The position numbers and the translations under genes are program-made. Under the pieces are notes generated by a model. That model had not been told where the DNA came from. It worked only from the letters and a program-made list of their open reading frames with translations, and did no database searches. Source: an uncultured bacterium (GTDB lineage Bacteria; Patescibacteriota; Patescibacteriia; Patescibacteriales; UBA12465). From it: a stretch of DNA of 8,702 bases. Shown here piece after piece: positions 1 to 6,005 of this stretch (position 1 is the stretch's first letter; each line of letters starts with the position of its first letter). The stretch spans positions 1-8,702 of the forward strand of contig CALJZR010000026.1 in the NCBI GenBank assembly GCA_937983635.1, given 5' to 3'.

Positions 1-386
1 AAGGACTCAGACCCGTAATCAGCCGCCATGATTTTTATTAACGCCGCCTGCAAATCGCTCTCGGAAGAAGTAAAAACTGTTTGAAACTTAGAAGCGGCCA
101 ATTCAGGATTAGCTTGAAAAAAGGGGCGCCAAATAGCCGCATAAGCTTGGCGCTGAGCCAGGCAATCTTCCCGACAAGAATTCTGAAAAGAAGCCCGAAA
201 ATAACGCCAAGCAATCTCAGCACGTAATTTTTCAGGATAACGGACCCAGGGGCGAAAAAGATAAGGGGCGAGTAGACAAAAAATTAACAAAACAAAAAAT
301 AAGACTAACAGCCAAGGCCAATAGCGCTGAAGCTTCTGCCAAATTTTATTTTTATTATTTTGGTTAAACACTAAGGGGCTAAGCAT
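1..386 (-). CDS. Single-pass membrane protein of unknown function, C-terminus beyond the window edge
   Basis: I do not recognise this gene. The open frame runs from ATG at 386 to the left edge with no stop, giving 128 visible residues. Residues 1-22 are polar and basic (NQNNKNK, WQKLQR), 25-43 form one strong hydrophobic segment (WLLVLFFVLLIFCLLAPYL), and the rest is soluble with a CREDC cysteine pair, many aromatic residues and alanine-rich helices. That suggests an N-in, C-out protein whose main domain is outside the membrane. The start is uncertain. ATG 386 has no Shine-Dalgarno; the same frame is open upstream to ATG 473, which would add 29 residues reading through a palindromic element (residues such as VSVLGSRAGRRTETAGAKF), also without a good ribosome site. 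I prefer 386 because the added stretch coincides with the structured repeat. It is preceded by a terminator and its own putative promoter, so it starts a new transcript. Confidence 0.75.
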   Translation of the reverse strand, partial: MLSPLVFNQNNKNKIWQKLQRYWPWLLVLFFVLLIFCLLAPYLFRPWVRYPEKLRAEIAWRYFRASFQNSCREDCLAQRQAYAAIWRPFFQANPELAASKFQTVFTSSESDLQAALIKIMAADYGSES

Positions 387-454
387 AAATTTAGCGCCGG
401 CCGTTTCCGTTCTCCGTCCGGCGCGTGAACCGAGAACGGAAACTTTGCCGACAT
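371..454 (-). CDS. Possible 27-codon leader ORF overlapping the start of the membrane protein gene
   Basis: ATG at 454 begins a 27-codon frame ending in TAG at 371-373. It is preceded by AGGGGAG at 462-468 with a 7-base spacer, the best ribosome binding site near this gene. The reading frame passes through the whole inverted-repeat region and ends 13 bases inside the downstream gene, so translation could be coupled to the ATG at 386. The peptide (begins MSAKFPFSV, ends NLCLAP) resembles no family I know and is basic in the middle (GERKRP). It could be a regulatory leader peptide, or merely a frame opened by a mobile palindromic repeat that separated a ribosome site from its gene. What is seen is the frame, the ribosome site and the overlap; translation and regulation are inference. 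Confidence 0.3.
   Translation of the reverse strand: MSAKFPFSVHAPDGERKRPALNLCLAP
394..443 (-). repeat. Two interleaved GC-rich inverted repeats in the 5' leader
   Basis: Arm 403-414 (GTTTCCGTTCTC) is a perfect 12-bp inverted repeat of 432-443, with a 17-base loop. Arm 394-403 is an inverted repeat of 415-424 with 9 of 10 positions pairing. The arms alternate in the order A-B-A'-B', so the transcript could form an H-type pseudoknot or two alternative hairpins. The block is much richer in G and C than the surrounding leader. It lacks a T-run, so it is not an intrinsic terminator. It lies between the ribosome site at 462-468 and the ATG at 386. It may be a structured regulatory RNA or a dispersed palindromic element resembling REP or Rickettsia-type palindromic repeats. 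Confidence 0.6.
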
Positions 455-490
455 AAAATAACTCCCCTAGCATAACAAATGGGTCATGAA

Positions 491-523
491 ATTATGTAAA
501 AACTCTACTGAAATTAGGATAAA
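491..523 (-). promoter_or_regulatory. Putative promoter of the left-edge membrane protein gene, with conserved upstream box
   Basis: On the minus strand a CATAAT hexamer (491-496) lies 17 bases downstream of TCCTAA (514-519). The surrounding 16 bases (508-523) match the toxin-antitoxin promoter at 3691-3706 in 15 of 16 positions, and the distance from this box to the -10 is 11 bases in both places. TCCTAA is a poor match to the classical -35, so the box may be an alternative -35 or an activator site. Its position between the upstream terminator and the gene fits a promoter. Confidence 0.45.
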
Positions 524-531
524 GTAAATTA

Positions 532-561
532 CAAAAAACGCCCCATTTCTGGGGCGTTTTT
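532..561 (-). terminator. Intrinsic terminator of the O-antigen-ligase-like gene
   Basis: A 7-bp stem, CGCCCCA (539-545) with TGGGGCG (550-556), encloses a four-base loop that reads GAAA in minus-strand RNA, a GNRA-type tetraloop. A run of seven A on the plus strand (532-538) supplies the U-tract for minus-strand transcription. T residues on the other side (557-561) would also allow termination in the opposite direction. It starts about 12 bases after the stop codon at 573. Confidence 0.9.
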
Positions 562-572
562 ATCAATTAAAT

Positions 573-2828
573 CTATTGTTCTGTACTGGTTGGCGTAGTG
601 GTGTTTTGAATGCTTTGCAGGAAGGCTTGGACAGCCGGCCTTAAAGTGGGATCAATATCAGCCGCTTTCACCGCTGCATCTAAGGCGGCCTCTAAGTTAC
701 CGCCCGCTAATTCCGCTTTAGCTAAATTAACATAGAGCAAAGGGTCTTCACTGCCTCGAGCCGCCAAGAGACGATAGGCCCGTAAAAGATAATCTGTCTT
801 ATTATTATCCTGATAATATTTTAGGCCTTTTTCTAAGGTCGCCGGAGAAACACTATTACCTTGGGAGTCTAAACAACGGTCTAAATTTTCTTGAAAACGA
901 GCATCGCTTTTCAGGGCATAATAATTAGCCAGCTGGCAAGGAGTTTCGGGATAGCTCGGAAGAAGAGCTTGGGCCGTCAGTAAGGCTGACTCTGCTTTCG
1001 CTAAATCGCCGCGGTTAGCTTGAATTTGGGCAAGCACAAAATAAGTAGGAACACGGCGAGGACTAGAAGCGACCGCCTGTTCTGCCGCGGCTAACGCTTT
1101 ATCAGAGTAGTTCTTAAAACTAGAGGGCTGCTCAGAGTAATAACGGGAAGCAATATCGTAAAGTTGGGCCGCCTGCATCTGGGTTAAACTATCAGCGGGA
1201 TTATATTTAATATTCTTTTCCATCATCGCTACCGAATATTTAATATTTTCATCAATATTGCTCGCCGGTAAATAGGTAAAAATGGTAGGGTTATTAATAA
1301 TAGTATTCACTAAAATGGTACGGCCATCGCGATCTAGCGGAGTATTTAACGCAAAGGCTTGGCGATAAGCCAAAAAACTAGTAGAAGCGTTCCCAGCGGC
1401 CATCTCACTATAAGCGGCAATAACACGAGTTAACATCATCCAGGGACGAACATTGAAAGCTAAAACCACAAAGACTACCGCCATAAAACTAAAACCAAGA
1501 AGAATAAATTCTTTTAATGGCGACAAGGAAGCTTCTTTTTCTTCCCCTTCTTGATTTTCTTCGGTCTGCTCTTGCTTGGCTTGCTGCGCCAAGAAGACTA
1601 AATAAGCTAGAGCTATCATTAAGCCCATATAAGTAGCCAGAGAGTCAAAGACCGCTAAATTCTGAATGAAATAAGCCAGCAGAAGAGCGGCTAAAACCAA
1701 TAAGGAAATTATCCGCCTACCACCCGAACCAGCCTGAATGCGGCCGCCAGAAAGACGCAGGGCGCGCAACCACTCCCTGACAGCAAAGATAAAAATGCTT
1801 AAATAAGTTAAAAGGCCAATGATACCGGTGGTAGAAGCGATATCGATGAGATTATTATGGGCCCGGTCAAAATAAGTTTCAGTTAAAGCATAATTAAAAA
1901 AAGTTGGGTCAAACTGCCGGTCAAAAATAATAGCGTAATTACCAAAACCGGTTCCCAGCCAAGGATGAAGATGAAAATCGCGGGCCGCCCCTTCCCAAGA
2001 CAAACGTCGCGTCTGGAAACTAGGCTTATTAACACTTAAATCTTTAAGAAAATCATTACTCCGAAACCAAGGCTGATTATATTGAGAAAAAAGAGCGACA
2101 AGCAATAGAATGCCAATTACAAAAATAGTAATAGACCCACGCCGAACCCGCTTAGCCGCCGCAAAGAAACCAAATAAGAAGAGGAGAAACAAAAGACTAG
2201 CAAATAAACCTAAAACGGCCCCGGAGGTGTCAGCTTTGAAAAAAGCAATTAACATTAAAATGATGCCAATATAAAAAGGTGCTTGCCAACGCCAAGGCGT
2301 CTTTAAGATCAAAAGAACGGCAAAATAAAGATTAAAAAGCATATAGCCGCTCACATAAGCCGTATTACCAATCGTACCAATAGCAGCGCCGCTGATAACA
2401 ATAATTGCTTCAATTACCGCTAAGAGAACGGAGGCACCTAACAAAATATACCAATCTGCTTTCTCTCTAAAAGCGGTCACCAGGTAAAGATAAAAGAGAA
2501 GGAAATGAGTGATGTGAAAAAAGCCAAGCAAGCGTTCAACGTCCCCCCAGAAACTCAAATTGAAGTCAACACCAGTAAAGGCGGAAATTAAAATCGCGGC
2601 TAAGTAAGCAAGCAGACCCCAAGTAATTAAAGAGCGCTGTGGTCTAAAATCAGGAAACTTCCACACTAAAACTAACCAGAAAGGCAGCAAGAGCTCCATT
2701 AAAATGTTAAAGCTCAGCTGTTTAGAGGAAATATAGGGGAATAAAAGATTGGAAAAGAGCAATAAAATGACGCCCAGAGAAACAAGGACGCCGGCCTGCA
2801 AGATACGTTGATAGATTTTAGCGGGCAT
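573..2828 (-). CDS. O-antigen ligase/polymerase-like (Wzy_C) membrane protein with C-terminal TPR region
   Basis: The product has 751 residues. Residues 10-415 hold about ten or more hydrophobic segments. The Wzy_C/WaaL-type core is at roughly 198-345: a paired arginine in TRRLSWEGA (R274, R275), then HPWLGTGFGNY (288-298) and DRAHNNLIDIASTTG (321-335), whose H324 sits in the HN motif typical of this family. A charged, glutamate-rich linker (417-433) leads to one more membrane segment (439-458). Residues 535-745 are alanine-rich helical repeats of TPR type, for example the stretches beginning at 576, 606 and 696. Family members transfer or polymerise undecaprenyl-linked glycans, including lipopolysaccharide O-antigen ligation and protein O-glycosylation. 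In an organism without evident lipopolysaccharide genes, a role in capsule, cell-wall glycan or glycoprotein assembly is more likely; this is inference. The TPR region could recruit a protein partner. ATG 2828 is the start; no clear Shine-Dalgarno precedes it, but a promoter lies about 37 bases upstream. Confidence 0.88.
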   Translation of the reverse strand: MPAKIYQRILQAGVLVSLGVILLLFSNLLFPYISSKQLSFNILMELLLPFWLVLVWKFPDFRPQRSLITWGLLAYLAAILISAFTGVDFNLSFWGDVERLLGFFHITHFLLFYLYLVTAFREKADWYILLGASVLLAVIEAIIVISGAAIGTIGNTAYVSGYMLFNLYFAVLLILKTPWRWQAPFYIGIILMLIAFFKADTSGAVLGLFASLLFLLFLFGFFAAAKRVRRGSITIFVIGILLLVALFSQYNQPWFRSNDFLKDLSVNKPSFQTRRLSWEGAARDFHLHPWLGTGFGNYAIIFDRQFDPTFFNYALTETYFDRAHNNLIDIASTTGIIGLLTYLSIFIFAVREWLRALRLSGGRIQAGSGGRRIISLLVLAALLLAYFIQNLAVFDSLATYMGLMIALAYLVFLAQQAKQEQTEENQEGEEKEASLSPLKEFILLGFSFMAVVFVVLAFNVRPWMMLTRVIAAYSEMAAGNASTSFLAYRQAFALNTPLDRDGRTILVNTIINNPTIFTYLPASNIDENIKYSVAMMEKNIKYNPADSLTQMQAAQLYDIASRYYSEQPSSFKNYSDKALAAAEQAVASSPRRVPTYFVLAQIQANRGDLAKAESALLTAQALLPSYPETPCQLANYYALKSDARFQENLDRCLDSQGNSVSPATLEKGLKYYQDNNKTDYLLRAYRLLAARGSEDPLLYVNLAKAELAGGNLEAALDAAVKAADIDPTLRPAVQAFLQSIQNTTTPTSTEQ

Positions 2829-2864
2829 AAGAATAATAGTTTATAAAATAAAATAGCTAAGATT

Positions 2865-2893
2865 ATTATATAATAGCAAGGGAAAAACAACAA
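2865..2893 (-). promoter_or_regulatory. Promoter of the O-antigen-ligase-like gene
   Basis: On the minus strand TTGTTG (2888-2893) and a perfect TATAAT (2865-2870) are separated by 17 bases, the optimal sigma-70 spacing. It lies between the terminator of the toxin-antitoxin pair and the ATG at 2828. Transcription would begin near 2858 and leave a leader of about 30 bases. Confidence 0.65.
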
Positions 2894-2929
2894 CAGGCAC
2901 AATATAATCAAGATTAAACCTTTTAAGCT

Positions 2930-2960
2930 ACAAAAAACCCGGAATTTCTCCGGGTTTTTA
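2930..2960 (-). terminator. Intrinsic terminator after the antitoxin gene (copy 1 of a 31-base repeat)
   Basis: The stem ACCCGGA (2937-2943) with TCCGGGT (2949-2955) has a five-base loop, and A's at 2932-2936 provide the U-tract on the minus strand. It starts five bases after the antitoxin stop codon. The 31 bases are identical to 3732-3762. T's on the right flank make it potentially bidirectional. Confidence 0.9.
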
Positions 2961-2965
2961 TTATT

Positions 2966-3271
2966 TTAAGAAATTTTGATACTCAGTTCTGCCCCCAGAG
3001 CCGTCGCCACTTTATCTAAAAGACTGATGGTAAAATTCTGATTGCCACTTTCCATCCGAGCAACATTGCTTTGAGTGCTGCCAATTTTTTTAGCTAGTAA
3101 TTTCTGACTTACGTGCTTACGCTTGCGTAATTGAAGAATTTGATAGGCAATTTCTAACTGACGGCCATATTCATCAAATAAGGCTCGATTACGCGGGTTC
3201 TTTAACTCTTTAGCCAGGTAGTCGGAGAAATCACTACCAATATAAGGATTAATTTTTTTAGCCAAGGACAT
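2966..3271 (-). CDS. XRE-family helix-turn-helix antitoxin (HigA-like)
   Basis: This is a soluble protein of 101 residues. An N-terminal helical region (1-40) precedes a lambda-repressor type HTH at about 42-97, with the recognisable pattern SQKLLAKKIG-STQSNVARMESG-NQNFTISLLDKVATALG. It follows the toxin gene after four bases, the toxin-first order typical of HigBA pairs. The antitoxin is expected to bind and neutralise the neighbouring RelE/HigB-like toxin and to repress the shared promoter through its HTH; the palindromes at 3629-3658 are the obvious candidate operators. ATG 3271 is the start, with only a weak purine stretch (TAAAGA) before it, so translation is probably coupled to the toxin gene. 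The family call is firm; function is inferred from family and neighbour. Confidence 0.9.
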   Translation of the reverse strand: MSLAKKINPYIGSDFSDYLAKELKNPRNRALFDEYGRQLEIAYQILQLRKRKHVSQKLLAKKIGSTQSNVARMESGNQNFTISLLDKVATALGAELSIKIS

Positions 3272-3275
3272 ATCT

Positions 3276-3635
3276 TTAATTTTTATTAATTATGTTAAGA
3301 TAGCGATTATAAGCTATTCTCTTTTCTTTGTTTGGGGTTTTCTGACTCTTTTTTAAAAAAGCATGCAACAGAATAATAGTCTTATCAAAATAGGTAAAGT
3401 AAATGATACGATGATAATTATTAACAAAATCAACTCTTAGCTCCCTGATTTTACCCTGAAGGTGGCGGCTATAGGGCTCGTCTAGGTACCCTCGATTTAA
3501 GCGAAGAAACTCTAAATACTTATTAACTTTATTCCGTTCTTTTTCTTCTAGACCACAAATATAGTCAGCTACTGGTTCTTGACCATTTTGAGGATCTTTA
3601 TAAAACTTAATTTTATACTCTTCATTATATATCAT
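3276..3635 (-). CDS. RelE/HigB-type (phage-derived Gp49-like) toxin
   Basis: The product has 119 residues from ATG 3635. It shows the Gp49/HigB pattern: early beta strand (EYKIKFY), G18 and P21 followed by a helix (VADYICGL), a second helix to about 46, then RHLQGKIRELRVDF (57-70), YHRIIYF (74-80) and a late HAFLKKSQKTP (91-101) that carries the basic residues usual in the ribosome-dependent mRNA-cleavage site of RelE/HigB toxins. The length is normal. The frame is open further up to TTG 3671 (12 more residues), but a TATAAT box at 3674-3679 would place the transcription start near 3667, so that TTG is unlikely to be transcribed. The purine-rich AAGGAG at 3657-3662 lies 21 bases from ATG 3635, oddly far, so the start is not certain. 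With the next gene it forms a type II toxin-antitoxin module. Confidence 0.87.
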   Translation of the reverse strand: MIYNEEYKIKFYKDPQNGQEPVADYICGLEEKERNKVNKYLEFLRLNRGYLDEPYSRHLQGKIRELRVDFVNNYHRIIYFTYFDKTIILLHAFLKKSQKTPNKEKRIAYNRYLNIINKN

Positions 3636-3658
3636 ATATGATATGTAGTCAATTGACT
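3629..3658. promoter_or_regulatory. Two adjacent palindromes at the toxin start, candidate autoregulatory operators
   Basis: Positions 3629-3644 are a perfect 16-bp palindrome (ATATCATATATGATAT) that includes the toxin ATG (3633-3635). Positions 3647-3658 are a perfect 12-bp palindrome (AGTCAATTGACT). Their centres are 16 bases apart. Both lie just downstream of the likely -10. Type II toxin-antitoxin promoters are usually repressed by the HTH antitoxin bound to such palindromes; binding here is inferred. Confidence 0.5.
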
Positions 3659-3673
3659 CCTTACTCCTCAACT

Positions 3674-3706
3674 ATTATAACGAAGACCCTCTGAACTTAG
3701 GATAAA
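3674..3706 (-). promoter_or_regulatory. Putative toxin-antitoxin promoter with conserved upstream box
   Basis: A perfect TATAAT (3674-3679, minus strand) lies 17 bases downstream of TCCTAA (3697-3702), within a 16-base box (3691-3706) shared with 508-523. The spacing from box to -10 is 11 bases at both sites. Transcription would start near 3667, ahead of the two palindromes. Confidence 0.5.
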
Positions 3707-3731
3707 ATGATTATGAAATTAAAAAAAGACC

Positions 3732-3762
3732 ACAAAAAACCCGGAATTTCTCCGGGTTTTTA
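3732..3762 (-). terminator. Intrinsic terminator of the ferritin gene (copy 2 of the 31-base repeat)
   Basis: The stem ACCCGGA (3739-3745) with TCCGGGT (3751-3757) has a five-base loop, and A's at 3734-3738 give the U-tract on the minus strand. It begins 15 bases after the ferritin stop codon and matches 2930-2960 base for base. Confidence 0.9.
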
Positions 3763-3777
3763 ATATTATCTTTGAGA

Positions 3778-4299
3778 TTAAGCGGCGCTTTTGCCGGGGA
3801 TAAATTCAGTATAGACGCGAGTAGCTAATTCTTGGTCCAGCATATAAAGAGCCGGGCCTTGAGCGCCAATCAACTTTATCTTTTCACTGATTTCATTGGC
3901 GCTAGATTCCTCTTCCACCTGTTCGTCGATATACCAGCGGACGAAAGATTCAAGGGCATAATCCTTCTCTGCTTGCGCTAGTTCATAGATGGCGTTGATG
4001 CGGGCGGTAACATGTTTTTCATGTTTTAAAGAAGCGGCAAACACGGCAGCAGCATCATTAACCCCGCTCAAGTCCGGCTGAGCTAGGGCGCTAATAATCG
4101 GCTCCTCCCCGCGCCCTAAAAGGAAGAAGAAGAAGCCAAGGGCATGATTATTTTCTTCTTTAGCTTGAATATGCATCCAATTGGCCATGCCTTTCAGATT
4201 CCAAGACTCCAAGCGTCCGGCTAAAGCTAAGTAGAGGTTAGCCGAATACATTTCCTCCATAATCTGTTCATTTAAGATGTTTTTTATCTTTTCAGTCAT
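3778..4299 (-). CDS. ftnA: Non-haem bacterial ferritin (FtnA-type)
   Basis: The product has 173 residues, close to the 165 of E. coli FtnA, and can be aligned almost without gaps. The ferroxidase centre is complete: E16 (EEMYSANLY), E49 and H52 (QAKEENNH), E94 (LKHEKH), and Q127 with E130 (DEQVEEE), which match E17, E50, H53, E94, Q127 and E130 of the E. coli protein. Helix A starts with ILNEQIMEE. It should assemble into a 24-subunit shell in the cytoplasm that oxidises Fe(II) and stores ferric iron, also giving protection against oxidants. ATG 4299 is the start; AGAGGGA at 4314-4320 upstream is a somewhat distant ribosome site. It is followed by its own terminator. No convincing Fur box was seen. 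There is no terminator between the surface operon and this gene, so some read-through is possible. Confidence 0.95.
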   Translation of the reverse strand: MTEKIKNILNEQIMEEMYSANLYLALAGRLESWNLKGMANWMHIQAKEENNHALGFFFFLLGRGEEPIISALAQPDLSGVNDAAAVFAASLKHEKHVTARINAIYELAQAEKDYALESFVRWYIDEQVEEESSANEISEKIKLIGAQGPALYMLDQELATRVYTEFIPGKSAA

Positions 4300-4338
4300 A
4301 TAATTATTATTAGTCCCTCTTAATTAAGGGTAAAGGAT

Positions 4339-4367
4339 ACTATAGCATAAATCTACAGCAAAATGAA
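4339..4367 (-). promoter_or_regulatory. Weak candidate promoter of the ferritin gene
   Basis: On the minus strand TATAGT (4339-4344) lies 17 bases downstream of TTCATT (4362-4367), giving a leader of about 35 bases. The -35 matches the consensus in only three positions. The 74-base gap between the stop at 4374 and the ferritin ATG holds no intrinsic terminator. Confidence 0.35.
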
Positions 4368-4373
4368 GCTGAC

Positions 4374-6005
4374 CTAAACTCTCCTCTTTTTAGCCTTAAC
4401 GGCTAGAGCCGGCCGCTTCCTCGGGGCCGCCCGGTAACGAGATGACAAGCTAGGGGAGATAATTGACTTTTTAAATAAGCGGCATCGACTCAAAAAATAA
4501 CGGATTAAAACAAAAATATTTATAGATAAGGAAATAATGAGAATAAGCAGTGACCACGGCCAATAATTAACAGGGGTTTGCACCGAAAACCTAAAATTAG
4601 TGGTAGCGGGAGTAAGACCGTTTTCGTCCAAAGACTGGACATTAAACTGATAGGAGCCGGGGATCATCCTTTCTAAGATGAAAATAAAGTGTCCGCTTTC
4701 ATTAGTAGGGACAATGTAAACATACTGCAGACCACCGGCTCGGCTTAAATTAATCTGCACAAGAGAAGAAGGTAGGGCCTGCCCGCTTAAAACAAAGGCC
4801 TCCTCCGAAGATAAATCAGAAGGATAATGATTAATAAGAGGAGTATTGGCCGATTTAACGCTAAAAGTCTGCTTAACGCTACTGCGATTACCAGCTTTAT
4901 CTACGGCCGTCAGATAGACTTCATGCTCACCACCAGCTAAAGCAGGAACATCAATAATATTGCCCTGATCAAGATTCCAGCGGAAAGGAGTCTGCTGGTC
5001 AAAGGCAATTTCATAATAATCAAGACCAGATAATTTGTCTTCGGCTGCCAGTAAAAACTGGAGAGCTTCGTTTTTTTGGTTGCTATCTTTAGGGGTAATT
5101 GGAGCAATACTAAGATTCTCTGGGGGGGCCGTATCGATGCGCACCGGAAAGTGCGTGACCGCGCTAATTCCCTTATCATACTTAAAGGAAGCATGCAGGT
5201 ACCAGACACCATCCTCCAAATCCTTAATAACCTTATCACCAATGGGCGGAGAATAATTAACAGCCGGGCTTGAGTTAGCCTCAGCGCTAAGTAATAATAA
5301 CAAGGATTTAGCATCTTTAGGGATATCCCAATGAAAAACAGCCGTAGCGGTGCTATACCAAGCACTATTATCAGGATGGGAGCTGGAACGGATGGCCGGA
5401 GCTAAGAAATTATCTTTTTCGGTTGTTGCTTTAACTGGTAATAATAAATTTTCAGCCTCTTTGACAATATTAGAATCATTTTCTTCCGTTTCAACTATCT
5501 TCTTAATAGAAAAAGAAGCGGCGCCGGTACCGGTAAGAATATTGGTACCCTTGCCGTCGTTAGCTAAAATAGAAGCAGAGCTAAAACTTAATTTCGCATC
5601 ACCGGGAGCCTTGGCTTTAAAACTAATACTAATTAACTTGCCGCCAGATCCTTTAAAACCAGGGTTTAAGACTACCCCCTCAAAACTCACTTTACCGCTG
5701 GCGTTAGAAAAAGATGGCTCTTGCACCCAGAAATTAAAGATTGTCCCACTTTTAGAAACGGAAACCACCTCTAACTTATCTTGGGGAAAAGAAATAGTGC
5801 CGGCAACCGCATTTAAGCTCTGTTGGTCACTATTAACATAAACAGTGACAACAAACTGCTTATTCTGAAAATATGAAGAAGAGGAGGGCGATAAAGACAG
5901 TGAGGCCGCCTCTACTTTCGGTGCTAAGCTCAAACCAATAAATATAGTTAAAGCAAAAAACAAGGCTCTTCCTATTTTTATTTTCTTAAAATTCTGCGAA
6001 AACAT
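4374..6005 (-). CDS. Membrane-anchored cohesin-domain surface protein (long paralogue)
   Basis: The product has 543 residues from ATG 6005. A signal peptide (basic FKKIKIGR, hydrophobic 14-28, cleavage near VEA-ASL at 33-35) leads to a cohesin domain at about 35-167: extracellular beta strands, LNAVAGTISFPQDKLEVVSVS (64-84), FNFWVQEP, GKVSFEGV, and the late ILANDGKGTNIL. Next come a module at about 205-290 with HPDNSAWYSTATAVFHWDIP, an Ig-like module at 293-385 with KLSGLDYYE and AVDKAGN, and another at 390-477. A membrane segment (483-502) after NYWPW and a 40-residue tail rich in K and R (ending KAKKRRV) put the C-terminus in the cytoplasm. Cohesins bind dockerins through calcium-dependent contacts; the dockerin protein two genes upstream is the likely ligand. 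An earlier in-frame start at 6071 would place a long hydrophobic stretch before the signal peptide and deepen the overlap with the previous gene, so I chose 6005, which overlaps it by 28 bases. Confidence 0.85.
   Translation of the reverse strand: MFSQNFKKIKIGRALFFALTIFIGLSLAPKVEAASLSLSPSSSSYFQNKQFVVTVYVNSDQQSLNAVAGTISFPQDKLEVVSVSKSGTIFNFWVQEPSFSNASGKVSFEGVVLNPGFKGSGGKLISISFKAKAPGDAKLSFSSASILANDGKGTNILTGTGAASFSIKKIVETEENDSNIVKEAENLLLPVKATTEKDNFLAPAIRSSSHPDNSAWYSTATAVFHWDIPKDAKSLLLLLSAEANSSPAVNYSPPIGDKVIKDLEDGVWYLHASFKYDKGISAVTHFPVRIDTAPPENLSIAPITPKDSNQKNEALQFLLAAEDKLSGLDYYEIAFDQQTPFRWNLDQGNIIDVPALAGGEHEVYLTAVDKAGNRSSVKQTFSVKSANTPLINHYPSDLSSEEAFVLSGQALPSSLVQINLSRAGGLQYVYIVPTNESGHFIFILERMIPGSYQFNVQSLDENGLTPATTNFRFSVQTPVNYWPWSLLILIISLSINIFVLIRYFLSRCRLFKKSIISPSLSSRYRAAPRKRPALAVKAKKRRV

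Noticed and set aside
38..223. A 61-codon minus-strand frame with hydrophobic residues
   Set aside because: It lies in another frame inside the longer frame 386-1, which has a coherent membrane segment and soluble domain and runs off the edge.
2714..2911. A 65-codon minus-strand frame over the start of the O-antigen-ligase-like gene
   Set aside because: It overlaps the well-supported gene in another frame and also covers its promoter; hydrophobicity comes from T-rich DNA.
4314..4331. Small inverted repeat CCCT/AGGG around TTAATTAA in the ferritin leader, overlapping the ribosome site
   Set aside because: Only four pairs with an eight-base loop; too weak to call a regulatory hairpin or terminator.
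4385..4430. RKRPAL encoded near the end of the long cohesin gene resembles RKRPAL in the leader ORF at 371-454
   Set aside because: Only about 15 bases are alike and the flanks differ; short GC-rich arginine codons explain it better than a second copy of the repeat.
5035..5841. Plus-strand frames of 65 to 163 codons
   Set aside because: They are antisense to the long cohesin gene, show no domain pattern, and no plus-strand promoter or ribosome site supports them.
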